Shown here: one piece after another, positions 52,634 through 61,818 of the stretch
Layout: every line of letters starts with the position of its first letter
Numbering within the stretch: position 1 is the first letter of the stretch
Assembly: GCF_002223055.1 (NCBI RefSeq)
Contig: NZ_NKFL01000007.1
Location: forward strand, 744,001-808,000
Source of the DNA: Burkholderia sp. HI2500
GTDB taxonomy: Bacteria; Pseudomonadota; Gammaproteobacteria; Burkholderiales; Burkholderiaceae
DNA: 64,000 bases
Direction of reading: 5' to 3'
The notes under the pieces: model-generated
Told to the model about the DNA's origin: nothing
Database searches by the model: none
What the model saw: the letters and a program-made list of their open reading frames with translations, nothing else
Program-made: the position numbers and the translations under genes

Positions 52634-53518
52634 ATGCTCGCGCCCCTTGCGACCGTGGCGGCCCCCGCCGCCCAGCCGGCCCCGGCCACTGCGCTGACCG
52701 TGCAGGCGCTCGCGTACCGGCGCGTCGCGCCGTCGCGCGACGGCGCGGCCGTGCCGCTCGACGACACGGCCCGCGCGATCGGCACGCTCGCGTGCGCCGA
52801 ACGCGAGCGGCTGTGCGGCGCGGTCGGCGCGGACGACTACGTGGTCAGCTCGACGATCCTGTCGATGCTGCTGATGAACGATTCGCCGCAGCATCGCGTG
52901 TTCGCGCAGGCACTCGCCGGCGCGAACGACTACACGCCGGACTGGATGACCTGCTCGTACGAATGCGCGGGCTGGGGCTACGTATTGCGCCGCTCGCTCG
53001 CCACCGCGGCCGAGACCGGGCCGCGCACGCTGCTGCTGCAGATCGTCGACATCGACGTGCACGGCTATACGTACTGGCACGGCAACCCCGCCTGGGGCCG
53101 CTCGGGCTTCGGCGTGTGCACGCTGCTCGTCGACGTCGGCCGCGAAGCGTCACCGTCCATGACGTCGGTGCTGGCCGAGGCCGCGCCGCCGGCCAGTGCG
53201 GTCGTGCGGCTGGGCCGCGACATCCGCACCTTCTGCGCGGCCCGCCCCGGCTTGCACGCGGCGCTGCCGTTCTTTCCGGCGACGTCGCGCCGTGCGCTGC
53301 TCGCGTCGGTCGGCAAGACGCCGCTGCTGCCGGACGGCCACGGGCAGTTCGGTCATGCGTTCGGCAGCGATCCGTGGCTGTCGGTGCTGCTCGCGCATCG
53401 CGACGGCGACACGCCACGCCGCGCGGCCGTCTGCTCGCTCGCGCTGAACGGCTATTACGCAGTCGCCGACGTCGCGTTCGCGCCGGACGCGACGTTCTCG
53501 CTCGACGACGAGGCGTGA
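52634..53518 (+). CDS. Unknown protein, possible diverged thiolase-fold half
   Basis: 294 residues, 7 bp after the carrier protein. The segment SYECAGWGYVLRRSLATAAETGPRTLLLQIVDIDVH (C111) resembles the active-site region of ketoacyl synthase III, but no partner histidine or asparagine motif is clear. The start is Ala/Pro-rich. Function unknown; it may be a non-catalytic partner of the condensing enzymes in the cluster. Followed after 1 bp by the next unknown gene. Confidence 0.6.
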   Translation: MLAPLATVAAPAAQPAPATALTVQALAYRRVAPSRDGAAVPLDDTARAIGTLACAERERLCGAVGADDYVVSSTILSMLLMNDSPQHRVFAQALAGANDYTPDWMTCSYECAGWGYVLRRSLATAAETGPRTLLLQIVDIDVHGYTYWHGNPAWGRSGFGVCTLLVDVGREASPSMTSVLAEAAPPASAVVRLGRDIRTFCAARPGLHAALPFFPATSRRALLASVGKTPLLPDGHGQFGHAFGSDPWLSVLLAHRDGDTPRRAAVCSLALNGYYAVADVAFAPDATFSLDDEA

Positions 53519-53519
53519 C

Positions 53520-54143
53520 ATGGTGCGACCCGTTCACTTCACCTACCGGATCGAGCGCGACGCGCGGCAGCCGGTCGCGGTCGCCGCGAGCGCGTACCGG
53601 ATGCCGCTCGACACGCCGGCCGACTATGCGCGTGCCTCACTCGCGGAAACAGCCGGCGACCTGTATGACGCCGGCGATGCGCTCGGCGGCGATCGCCGCG
53701 TGTTGCTCGATCATGTCCAGTACTTTGCATTCCTAGCCGAAATCACGGCGCGGATCCGCAATGACGTGCATCCGGACGCGCGCGTATTCATCGAAGTCTG
53801 CGCGCCGTACTTCGGCACGTTGCCGGCCGAACTGCTCGCGCCGCACGTGCTGCTCGGCGTGCACCTGTACGACGAAGCATTGCGCGATGCCGCGCGCGGC
53901 GCACCCGTCGTGTGGATCGGCGACCGGATCCTGCGCGACGCGGAGTTCGCCGGCGACAACCGCGTGTGCTGCGCGATCTGGCCGGCGCGGCTCGCCGACG
54001 CCTTCGACGCGCAATTGCGCGGCGCATGGCCGGCGTATGCGATCCGCCTCGACCCGCACCCGGCCGCCCCGCGTGCCGCCGCCACGACGCTTACCGATTC
54101 CGCCCATCATTCCGGCGCCGCCGCGCGACCAGGGAGACCTTGA
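53520..54143 (+). CDS. Unknown cluster-specific protein
   Basis: 207 residues. Soluble, mixed alpha/beta, with YRIERDARQPVAVAASAYRMPLDTPADYARA near the start and VFIEVCAPYFGTLPAELLAPHVLLGVHLYDEALRDAARG, then VVWIGDRILRDAEF. No family recognised. The C-terminal 25 residues are low-complexity. It is wedged between the thiolase-like gene (1 bp) and the diiron gene (1 bp), so it is part of the same message. Confidence 0.6.
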   Translation: MVRPVHFTYRIERDARQPVAVAASAYRMPLDTPADYARASLAETAGDLYDAGDALGGDRRVLLDHVQYFAFLAEITARIRNDVHPDARVFIEVCAPYFGTLPAELLAPHVLLGVHLYDEALRDAARGAPVVWIGDRILRDAEFAGDNRVCCAIWPARLADAFDAQLRGAWPAYAIRLDPHPAAPRAAATTLTDSAHHSGAAARPGRP

Positions 54144-54144
54144 A

Positions 54145-55128
54145 ATGACTGACACGCTCACCGTAATGCAGGACACGGCCGACATCCGCTGGTCGATGCC
54201 CGTCGACGCCCTGATGTCGAACGACTACGCACTGCGCGAAGAGGCGCTGAACCGGTTGTACGAAAAGGCGAAGGCCGCGCAGTGGGACGTCGCGACCGAT
54301 GTCGACTGGAGCCACGATCTCGATCCGGCGAACCCGCTCGGCATGCCCGACCCGACGCTGCTGATCTACGGCACCGAGCTGTGGGGCAAGCTCTCGGACA
54401 CCGACAAGCGCGAGGTGCGCCATCACGCGCAGGGCTGGCTGCTGTCGCAGATCCTGCATGGCGAGCAGGCCGCGCTGATCTGCGCGTCGAAGCTCGCGTC
54501 GGCCGAGAACGGCCTGAGCGCGCGGCTGTGCGCGGCCGCGCAGATGATGGACGAAGCGCGCCATGTCGAGGCGTACGCGAAGCTCGTGAACGAGAAGCTC
54601 GACGTCAGCTACCCGATGAGCCGCTCGCTGAAGGGGCTGCTGCACGACACGATCACGAGCAGCGCGCTCGACATGACGAACCTCGGGATGCAGGTGCTCG
54701 TCGAGGGCATCGCGCTGTCGATCTTCCAGAGCGTGGTCGCGTACAGCACCGATCCGTTCATCAAGGACCTGTTCGTGCGGATCCAGCGCGACGAGTCGCG
54801 CCACTTCGCGGTCGGCCGGATCACGCTGTGCCGCGTGTATGCGGAGATGAGCGCGGTCGAGCTGCGCGAGCGCGAGGAGTTCGTCTGCGAGGGCGCGGCC
54901 GTGCTGTACGAGCACCTGTGCGCGGACGACATCTGGGAACCGATGGGGCTGTCGAAGCGCGAATGCAGCGCGATGGTGCGCGAATCGCCGGTCTCCAGCT
55001 CGATCCGCCGCTCGATCTTTCGGCGCCTGGTGCCGACGATCCGCGAGATGGGCCTGCTCACGCCGACCGTGCAGGCGACCTTCGAAAAACTCGACGTCCT
55101 CGACTACGCGGCGATGCCGCTCAACTGA
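54145..55128 (+). CDS. Second diiron (ferritin-like) oxygenase
   Basis: 327 residues, with AGGGAG upstream of the ATG. A complete ligand set is visible: E107 (LHGEQAAL), E137 and H140 (MDEARHVEAY), E187 (VEGIALSIF), E217 and H220 (RDESRHFAVG). It is not close to the diiron protein at 43207; the layout is nearer R2-like and AurF-like N- or C-oxygenases. It probably uses O2 to hydroxylate, desaturate or N-oxidise an intermediate. The substrate cannot be read from sequence. Confidence 0.83.
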   Translation: MTDTLTVMQDTADIRWSMPVDALMSNDYALREEALNRLYEKAKAAQWDVATDVDWSHDLDPANPLGMPDPTLLIYGTELWGKLSDTDKREVRHHAQGWLLSQILHGEQAALICASKLASAENGLSARLCAAAQMMDEARHVEAYAKLVNEKLDVSYPMSRSLKGLLHDTITSSALDMTNLGMQVLVEGIALSIFQSVVAYSTDPFIKDLFVRIQRDESRHFAVGRITLCRVYAEMSAVELREREEFVCEGAAVLYEHLCADDIWEPMGLSKRECSAMVRESPVSSSIRRSIFRRLVPTIREMGLLTPTVQATFEKLDVLDYAAMPLN

Positions 55129-55131
55129 ACC

Positions 55132-56115
55132 ATGACGACGACCTCCTCCCAAGCGTCACGCGATTTCTGGATCGGCATCGACGCGGTGGCCTACGAGCTG
55201 CCGGGCCTGCCCGTCGATATCGAGGCCTGGGCCGCCGAGCGCGACTACCCGGCGCAACGGGCCGCGGCGATCGCGCACTCGGGCAGCCGCTATTTCCACA
55301 TGGCGCTCGACACGAGCGAGACCGATCTCGCGATCGCGGCGGCCGGCCGCCTGCTCGACACCGCGAGCGTGCATCCGTCCGACATCGGCGCGATCGTGCA
55401 CGTGCACACGCAGCAGTTCAGCGTGCCGCCCGCGCCGCGCAGCCTGCCGCACGAGCTGGCCGCGCAGCTCGGCATCGAGCCGCTGTGGCTCGGCTCGGTC
55501 GCACAGCTGAACTGCGTGTCGGTCGCGGCCGGCATCGAGACGGTGCGCGCGCTGATGCGCCGCTATCCGCAGCTCGACGCGGCGCTCGTCGTGTCGTCCG
55601 ATCGCGTGTACGGCGAGGATTACCGGATGCGGCAGATGACGGGCGTGCAGTGCGACGGCGCGGCCGCGATGCTGATCGCGCGCAACAGCACGAAAAACCG
55701 GCTCGGCGGCATCGCGATCGAGACGCATGCGAAGTGGCATCGCGGCTCGGACACCGTCGCCGCGAACGAGGCCGACCTGATCATGATGGAGTGGCCGTAC
55801 ACCCGCAAGGCGATCGACGCGGCGGTCGCGCTCGAGCCGTACGCGCTCGACGCGTACGAGCTCGTGCTGCCGCACAACGCCGACCTGCCCGGCTGGAACG
55901 CGCTGTGCCGCGCGATGCGCGTGCCGGCCGAGCGGCTCTATGCGGAAAACATCCATGCGCGCGGCCATGCGTGCTGTTCGGACTTCCCGATCAACCTGGC
56001 CGACGTCGGGCTCGACGCGGTCGCGCGCGGCCAGCGCGTGCTCGGCGTGATGCAGTCGAACTGCGGCGCGTACGCGGCCGCCACGCTCCATCCGGTGGGC
56101 CGCCATGACGCCTGA
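55132..56115 (+). CDS. KASIII-like ketoacyl synthase (C-C bond forming)
   Basis: 327 residues, thiolase fold. Nucleophile C128 in SVAQLNCVSVAAGIETV; catalytic histidine H248 in LVLPHNADLPGWN. The usual asparagine of the third motif (GNTSAAS) appears as H279 in RGHACCSD. Such enzymes condense an acyl thioester with a malonyl or other carrier-bound partner. Overlaps the decarboxylase gene by 11 bp. Of the three thiolase-like proteins here it is the best candidate for activity. Confidence 0.83.
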   Translation: MTTTSSQASRDFWIGIDAVAYELPGLPVDIEAWAAERDYPAQRAAAIAHSGSRYFHMALDTSETDLAIAAAGRLLDTASVHPSDIGAIVHVHTQQFSVPPAPRSLPHELAAQLGIEPLWLGSVAQLNCVSVAAGIETVRALMRRYPQLDAALVVSSDRVYGEDYRMRQMTGVQCDGAAAMLIARNSTKNRLGGIAIETHAKWHRGSDTVAANEADLIMMEWPYTRKAIDAAVALEPYALDAYELVLPHNADLPGWNALCRAMRVPAERLYAENIHARGHACCSDFPINLADVGLDAVARGQRVLGVMQSNCGAYAAATLHPVGRHDA

Positions 56116-57280
56116 GCGCCCGCTTCCGCCCGCCGGCGACCACGCGTGGATCGCCGACCTGCGCACGCCGTGCTACGTGTACGAGCCGGAGGTCGCGATC
56201 GCGCGCTACCGGTCGCTGAAGGCGCGGCTCGGCACGCGGCTGATCGTGTCGCTGAAGGCGAACCCGAACCAGGACATGCTCGCGCGCTGCGCGCATGCGT
56301 ACGAGGATGGCGTCGAACTCGCGAGCCGCGGCGAACTCGATGCGGTGATCGGCCGGATCAAGACGCCGCGCTACCTGAACAACCCGTCGATGGACGAGAT
56401 GTTCATGCGCGCCGGGCTCGCGTCGCGCTGCCATTTCGTGCTCGACAACCCGGACGCGGTCGCGCGCTTCGTGCCGCTGGCGCGCGAGGCGGCGGCCGGC
56501 GGCAGCACGCCGGGCGCCGTGCTGCTGCGCGTGAACGCCGGCGCGCTGGCCGGCGACGAGGCGCGCGCGCTGTGGCACGACCACTTCGGGATGACGCCGA
56601 ACGAGGCGCACGACGCGGTGCGTACGCTCGCCGCTGCCGGTTTGCCGGTGGCCGGGCTGCACGTGTTCTCCGGCCCGCATTCGTTCATCCGCCAGGACGC
56701 GACGCAGCCCGACACACTCGTGCTGCCCGAGCGGCTCGCGGCGCTCGCCCGCGATCTCGCCCCCGCCAACGGCGCGCCGCTCACGTCGCTGAGTCTCGGC
56801 GGCGGTTTTGCCGACGATCACCCCGGCGACGCCGCGTTCGAACGCTATGCGACTGCGCTCGCGCCGCTGGCCGGCCAGTACGCGCTCGCGCATGAATCGG
56901 GCCGCGCGATCTTCGCGGATGCGGGCGTGTTCGCGACGCGCGTGGTTGCGGTCAAGACGTGGCAGGACCGCACGATCGCCGTCTGCGACGGCGGGCTGTC
57001 GCATGCGTTCCTGCTTGCGCAGACCGAATCGGTGATGCGCCGGCTGGCCGCGCCGTCGCTCGTGCGCCACAAGCCCGCACCGTCGGAGCGTGGCGTACCG
57101 ACGATCTATGTCGGCAGCACCTGCAGCCGCGCGGACGTGATCGGCCGCGACGACACGGGTGCGCCGCCGCAGGTCGGCGACATCGCCGTGTTCGCGCGCT
57201 GCGGCGCGTATCACCGCACGTACTCGATGGCGCATTTCCTGTCCCACGAAGCCGCGCACGTGTACGTGCGGCCTGCCTAG
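56105..57280 (+). CDS. PLP-dependent amino acid decarboxylase (Orn/DAP type III fold)
   Basis: 391 residues. Alanine-racemase-like barrel with PLP lysine K51 in LIVSLKANPNQ, then GVELASRGELDAVIG, LHVFSGPHSF, LSLGGGFADD, YVGSTCSRADVIGRD (substrate-site loop) and GAYHRTYSMAHFLSH. The type resembles the pyridoxal decarboxylase found beside acyl-CoA ligases in exosortase A loci. The next gene is just such a ligase. It may supply an amine or act on a carrier-bound amino acid. Confidence 0.87.
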   Translation: MTPERPLPPAGDHAWIADLRTPCYVYEPEVAIARYRSLKARLGTRLIVSLKANPNQDMLARCAHAYEDGVELASRGELDAVIGRIKTPRYLNNPSMDEMFMRAGLASRCHFVLDNPDAVARFVPLAREAAAGGSTPGAVLLRVNAGALAGDEARALWHDHFGMTPNEAHDAVRTLAAAGLPVAGLHVFSGPHSFIRQDATQPDTLVLPERLAALARDLAPANGAPLTSLSLGGGFADDHPGDAAFERYATALAPLAGQYALAHESGRAIFADAGVFATRVVAVKTWQDRTIAVCDGGLSHAFLLAQTESVMRRLAAPSLVRHKPAPSERGVPTIYVGSTCSRADVIGRDDTGAPPQVGDIAVFARCGAYHRTYSMAHFLSHEAAHVYVRPA

Positions 57281-57304
57281 ACCCACCTGAGAGAGAAGCC
57301 GATC

Positions 57305-58879
57305 ATGAACGCCCTGATCAGCGTCGCCGACCTGCTCGAACACGGCGCCGCACGCTGGCCGCAGCATCCCGCGTATGCCGACGGCGGCGGCGCGATGACC
57401 TACGAACAGCTTGCGCGCGCGGTCCGCCGCGCGGCCGCCGCGCTCGCGTCGCGCGGCGTGCAGCCCGGCGAGCGCGTCGCCATCTACGCGCCGAAACGCA
57501 TCGAAACCGTGGTCGCGATGCTCGCGGCCAACGCGCTCGGCGCGATCTTCGTGCCGGTCAATCCGCAGTTGAAGGAAGCGCAGATCGAACACATCGTCAC
57601 CGACAGCGGCGCGGCGCTGTTCATGACCGGCGCGCAGCGGTTGAAGCGCCTGCCGGCGCTCGCCGCGCTCGTCGGCGAACGCGCGATGCTGATCGAGGAA
57701 CTGGCCGACGCGATCCACGCAGTCGGCACCGACACACCTGCTCCGCTTCCCGCCGGCCGGCCGGTGGACGACGATCCCGCCGCGCTGCTCTACACGTCCG
57801 GCTCGACCGGCAAGCCGAAAGGCGTGGTCGTGTCGCATCGCAACCTCGTGTCGGGCGCATTCAGCGTCGCCGCGTACCAGGGGCTGGCCGACGACGACGT
57901 CGTGCTCGGCGTGCTGCCGCTCAGCTTCGACGCGGGCCTGAGCCAGCTCACGACCGCGCTGGCCGCCGGCGCGTGCTATGCGCCGCTCGACTTCCTGCAG
58001 CCGGCCGAAGTGCCGCGCCATTGCGACGCGTTCGGCGTGACGTCGATCACCGGCGTGCCGCCGTTGTGGATGCAGCTCGCGTCCGCCGGCTGGAGCGACA
58101 CGGCGCGCACGCGGATCCGCCGCTTCGCGAACACCGGCGGCCATCTGGCGACGCCATTGCTGCACCGCCTGCAGGCGGTGTTCACGAACGCCGCGCCGTA
58201 CCTGATGTACGGGCTGACCGAAGCATTCCGCTCGACCTACCTGCCGCCGGCCGACGCGGCACTGCGCCCGACGTCGATCGGCAAGGCCGTACCGAACGCC
58301 GAGATCCTCGTGCTGCGCGCGGACGGCAGCGAATGCGCGGCCGACGAACCCGGCGAACTCGTGCATCGCGGCGCGTTCGTCACGCTCGGCTACTGGAACC
58401 GGCCCGAGCTGACCGCGCAGCGCTTTCGCCCGCTGCCGCGCCGGCACGGCGAGATCCCGCGCGCCGACGTCGCCGTGTGGTCGGGCGACATCGTGCGGCG
58501 CGACGCGGACGGCTACCTGTATTTCGTCGCGCGCGGCGACGACATGATCAAGACGTCCGGCTATCGCGTGAGCCCGACCGAGGTCGAGGACGTGCTGTTC
58601 GCGCTGCCCCACATCCGCGAGGCCGCGGTGTTCGGCGTGCCGCACGCATCGCTCGGCGAGGCGATCGCCGCGTGCGTCGTGTCGACGCTCGACGCCGAAG
58701 CATGCCGCGCCGACATCGCACGCGCCTGCCGCGACGCGTTGCCGACCTACATGAGCCCGCTCGTCGTCGAGCCGCTGCCGGCGTTGCCGCGCAACCCGAA
58801 CGGCAAGATCGACCGCCCCGCGCTGAAAAACCAGTATCGCGACGCGTTCGCGCCCACGAACGAGGAGACCGCCGCATGA
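57305..58879 (+). CDS. AMP-forming acyl/amino-acyl ligase, exosortase-A-locus type
   Basis: 524 residues. All adenylate-forming motifs: LLYTSGSTGKPKGVVVSH, LMYGLTEAFRSTYLPP, WSGDIVRRDADGYLYFVARGDDMIKTSGYRVSPTEVED and the catalytic lysine in LPRNPNGKIDR. The N-terminus (VAIYAPKRIETVVAMLAANALGAIFVPVNPQLK) recalls the exosortase A-associated acyl-CoA ligase family. Different from the FAAL at 45483, so two adenylating enzymes feed this pathway. Stop overlaps the next start (ATGA). Confidence 0.9.
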   Translation: MNALISVADLLEHGAARWPQHPAYADGGGAMTYEQLARAVRRAAAALASRGVQPGERVAIYAPKRIETVVAMLAANALGAIFVPVNPQLKEAQIEHIVTDSGAALFMTGAQRLKRLPALAALVGERAMLIEELADAIHAVGTDTPAPLPAGRPVDDDPAALLYTSGSTGKPKGVVVSHRNLVSGAFSVAAYQGLADDDVVLGVLPLSFDAGLSQLTTALAAGACYAPLDFLQPAEVPRHCDAFGVTSITGVPPLWMQLASAGWSDTARTRIRRFANTGGHLATPLLHRLQAVFTNAAPYLMYGLTEAFRSTYLPPADAALRPTSIGKAVPNAEILVLRADGSECAADEPGELVHRGAFVTLGYWNRPELTAQRFRPLPRRHGEIPRADVAVWSGDIVRRDADGYLYFVARGDDMIKTSGYRVSPTEVEDVLFALPHIREAAVFGVPHASLGEAIAACVVSTLDAEACRADIARACRDALPTYMSPLVVEPLPALPRNPNGKIDRPALKNQYRDAFAPTNEETAA

Positions 58880-59967
58880 CCCTGTCGACGCTCGATGAAA
58901 CCTGCCTCGGCGCGCGCCGCATCGCCGAGCCCGGCACGCTGGCCCTGTCGGGCGGCGTCGTGGTGCTGCCGCCGTCGGTCGTGTTCAGCGCGATCCAGGC
59001 GCAGGAACGCCATCCCGGCTACCGGCATCTGCTGCTGCCGCAGGCACGCTTTGCGCGGCCGCGCGGAATGGGCGCGCTGACGCCCGACGAAGGCACGCGC
59101 CTCGCGCCGGGCGGCCGGCCCACGCTGCGTGTCGCGCCGCCCGGGCGCAGCCTCGCCGATCTCGCCGCCGACGCGGCACTCGACCTGCGCGACCAACTGG
59201 GCTCCGGGCAACTGGCGCGCACGACCCACGTGATCGTCGCGAGTTGCGCGCTCAACGAAGGGATCGGCGACTCGGTCGTCGGCCGCATGCAGTACGAGCT
59301 CGGGCTGCAGCGCGTGACGCCCTTCGCGCTCGGCCAGAACGGCACGCTCGGCTGGTATTCGGCGCTGATGCTGCTCGACGGGCTCCTCGACGAAGGCGAC
59401 CAGGCGCTCGTGATCCTCAGCGACAAGTGGCTCTACCCGTTCTTCCGCCAGTTCGGCGACCTGGTCGGCTACGGCGACGCGGCCGCCGCGCTGCTCGTGT
59501 CGCGCGCCGGCCCGGCGCCCGAGCCGGCGGACTGGGGCGGCGTGCGGTCCGTCGCGATGGAATTCGGGCCGTCGATCGCCGATCCGTGGGCCGACGCACC
59601 CGGCGCATTGCGCGACACGCTCGCACCGGTCGCCGCGCGTGCGATCCGCCGCGCACTCGACCTGGCCGGGCTGCGCGCCGGTGAAATCGACTGGTGCGTG
59701 CCGCCCGGCTTCGATCCCGGCTTCGCGGCGCGCGTGGCCGACGCCGCGTCGATCCCGGTCGCCGCCCGCATCCAGCATGAAGCGGCCGGCCACCTGTCGT
59801 CGGCCGAATCCGCGGCCGCGCTGATCCGGCTCGCCGGCGCGCTCGACGAAGGCGAACGCCGCACGGTGCTCGTGTGGGACGCGGCACTGCATGGCGCGGC
59901 GGCGGCGGCCGTCGTCGACCTCGCCGGCGGCCTCGATGCCGCGCTCGATATCGAAGGAGACGCGTAA
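58876..59967 (+). CDS. KASIII-like protein lacking the active-site cysteine
   Basis: 363 residues. Thiolase-fold elements are present (RSLADLAADAALDLRDQLG, THVIVASCALNEGIGDSVV, FALGQNGTLGWYSALMLLDG, GYGDAAAALLVS, HEAAGHLSSAESAAALI). Where KASIII has its catalytic cysteine this protein reads GQNGTLG (about 153-159), and the usual histidine and asparagine motifs are replaced by CVPPGFD and AAGHLSS. Probably not a standard condensing enzyme; a structural partner or altered chemistry. The stop overlaps the next ATG by 1 base. Confidence 0.75.
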   Translation: MTLSTLDETCLGARRIAEPGTLALSGGVVVLPPSVVFSAIQAQERHPGYRHLLLPQARFARPRGMGALTPDEGTRLAPGGRPTLRVAPPGRSLADLAADAALDLRDQLGSGQLARTTHVIVASCALNEGIGDSVVGRMQYELGLQRVTPFALGQNGTLGWYSALMLLDGLLDEGDQALVILSDKWLYPFFRQFGDLVGYGDAAAALLVSRAGPAPEPADWGGVRSVAMEFGPSIADPWADAPGALRDTLAPVAARAIRRALDLAGLRAGEIDWCVPPGFDPGFAARVADAASIPVAARIQHEAAGHLSSAESAAALIRLAGALDEGERRTVLVWDAALHGAAAAAVVDLAGGLDAALDIEGDA

Positions 59968-61817
59968 TGAGCGCCTACAAGGTGAGCCTGCGCGAACTGC
60001 GCTTCTTTCTGTGGGAACTGTTCGAAGCCGACAAGCGGTTCCTCGCGGAACACGGCCTGTACGGCACGCATGACCGCGCATCGATCGACGCGCTGCTCGA
60101 ACGCGCACGCGATTTCGCGCTCGACCTCGGGCGCAGCTACCAGCAGGCGGACGTCGAGGGCTGCACGCTGCTCGACGACGGCCAGGTGCGCATTCCGTCG
60201 CATTTCCACGCGCTGTGGGCACGGTTTCGCGACGAATGGTCGAACACGCTGTTCGGCACCGCGCACGGGCTGCCGCCGATCGTCACGCAGATGATCTACG
60301 AGATGTTCATGGGCGCGAACCCGTCGTTCATGACGTACGGCGGCTTCACGCGCCCCGCGATCAAGCTGCTGCAGATGCACGGCACGCCGCTCCAGAAGGC
60401 GCTGATCGCGCCGCTCGAGGCGTACCGCTGGGATGCCTGCTTCTGCGCGACCGAACCGCAGGCCGGCACCGACCTCACCGCGGTCGCGCTGCGCGCGACA
60501 CCGCTCGAACGCGACCTCTACGCGATCGACGGCGAGAAGGTCTACATCTCGGCCGGCATGCACGAGTTGACCGAGAACACGCTGTATTTCGTGCTCGGCC
60601 GCATCGACACCGCGTCGCCGGACTCGTTCTCGCTGTCGTGCCTCGTCGTGCCGCGCTTCTGGCCGGACGAGGAAACGGGCGAGCTGCAGTCGAACCATGT
60701 CGACTGCATCGGCCTGCCGCGCAAGATGGGGCTCAAGGGCTGCGCGAACACGCATCTCGTGTTCGGTTCGAACGGCACGACCAAGGGCTGGCTGCTCGGC
60801 GGCCGGCGCAACGTCGGCCTGCTGCAGCTGATGCCGCTGATGAACCAGGCGCGGATGAGCACCGGGATGTTCGGCGTCGGCGTCGCGTCGAGCGCGTACC
60901 TGCATGCGGTCGAGTATGCGGGCCGCCGGCTGCAGGGCCGGCCGATCGAGCGCGCGTCGAACACCCACGCGGCCCGCGTCGCGATCGTCGAGCACGCGGA
61001 CGTGCAGCGCATGCTGGTCGACATGAAAAGCCGTGTCGACGGCTGCCGCGGCCTGCTCGGCAAGCTCGCCGCGACCGCCACGCGCGCGGCGATGCTCGAA
61101 GCGACGCCCGACGCCGACCCGGCCGAGATCGAGCGCCACCGCAAGCTGCAACTGCTGCTGACGCCGATCTGCAAGGCGTTCATCTCCGACCAGGCGTGGC
61201 GGATCTGCGAAACCGCGATCCAGGTGCACGGCGGGCTCGGCTATACCGATGCGAGCCCCGTCGAGCAGAACGCGCGCGATGTGAAGATCCTGTCGATCTG
61301 GGAAGGCACGAACTACATCCAGGCGCAGGACCTCGTGCGCGACAAGCTCGGCTTCGGCCACCATTCGCGGCTGATCCAGTACTACCGCGACGAACTCGAC
61401 GTGTTCCTCGCGCGCCAGCATCACACCGGCACGCATGCGGAGCTGCGCCCGCTGTTCGATGCGCTGCGCACCGGCGCCGACCGGATCGCCACCGCGCTCG
61501 ACGACATCGCGCGCGACGTGCAGGACGGTCACACGCACCGCAGCAGCCAGTTCTACACGCGCTTTCTCGAGATGTTCGGCGTCGTCACGTCGGCGTGGGT
61601 GCTGCTCGAATCGGCGACGATCGCCGCGCGCCGGCTCGACGCGCCGGACACCGCCGACACGCCGGCCGAACTCGCGTTCTATCGCGGCAAGCTGAAAAGC
61701 GCGCGCTACTACTTCGCGAACGTGCTGCCCGTGGTCGACCAGCACGCGGCCGTGATCGCCTCGATGGCGCATGCGGCGATCAGCGTCAGCAGCGACGAAC
61801 TCGCGCAGGTGGAATGA
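59967..61817 (+). CDS. Acyl-CoA dehydrogenase (probable AfcE)
   Basis: 616 residues, the long form of the family. Visible blocks: FCATEPQAGTDLTAVALRATPL (flavin site), YISAGMHELTENTLYFVLGRID, LGLKGCANTHLVFGSNG-like middle (start GLPRKMG), CETAIQVHGGLGYTDASPVEQNARDVKILSIWEGTNYIQAQDL (FAD-binding C-terminal motif) and a helical tail to the end. It introduces an alpha,beta double bond in an acyl thioester using FAD. I recall afcE as an acyl-CoA dehydrogenase gene of this cluster whose loss alters lipid profile and membrane shape. Confidence 0.9.
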   Translation: MSAYKVSLRELRFFLWELFEADKRFLAEHGLYGTHDRASIDALLERARDFALDLGRSYQQADVEGCTLLDDGQVRIPSHFHALWARFRDEWSNTLFGTAHGLPPIVTQMIYEMFMGANPSFMTYGGFTRPAIKLLQMHGTPLQKALIAPLEAYRWDACFCATEPQAGTDLTAVALRATPLERDLYAIDGEKVYISAGMHELTENTLYFVLGRIDTASPDSFSLSCLVVPRFWPDEETGELQSNHVDCIGLPRKMGLKGCANTHLVFGSNGTTKGWLLGGRRNVGLLQLMPLMNQARMSTGMFGVGVASSAYLHAVEYAGRRLQGRPIERASNTHAARVAIVEHADVQRMLVDMKSRVDGCRGLLGKLAATATRAAMLEATPDADPAEIERHRKLQLLLTPICKAFISDQAWRICETAIQVHGGLGYTDASPVEQNARDVKILSIWEGTNYIQAQDLVRDKLGFGHHSRLIQYYRDELDVFLARQHHTGTHAELRPLFDALRTGADRIATALDDIARDVQDGHTHRSSQFYTRFLEMFGVVTSAWVLLESATIAARRLDAPDTADTPAELAFYRGKLKSARYYFANVLPVVDQHAAVIASMAHAAISVSSDELAQVE

Positions 61818-61818
61818 C

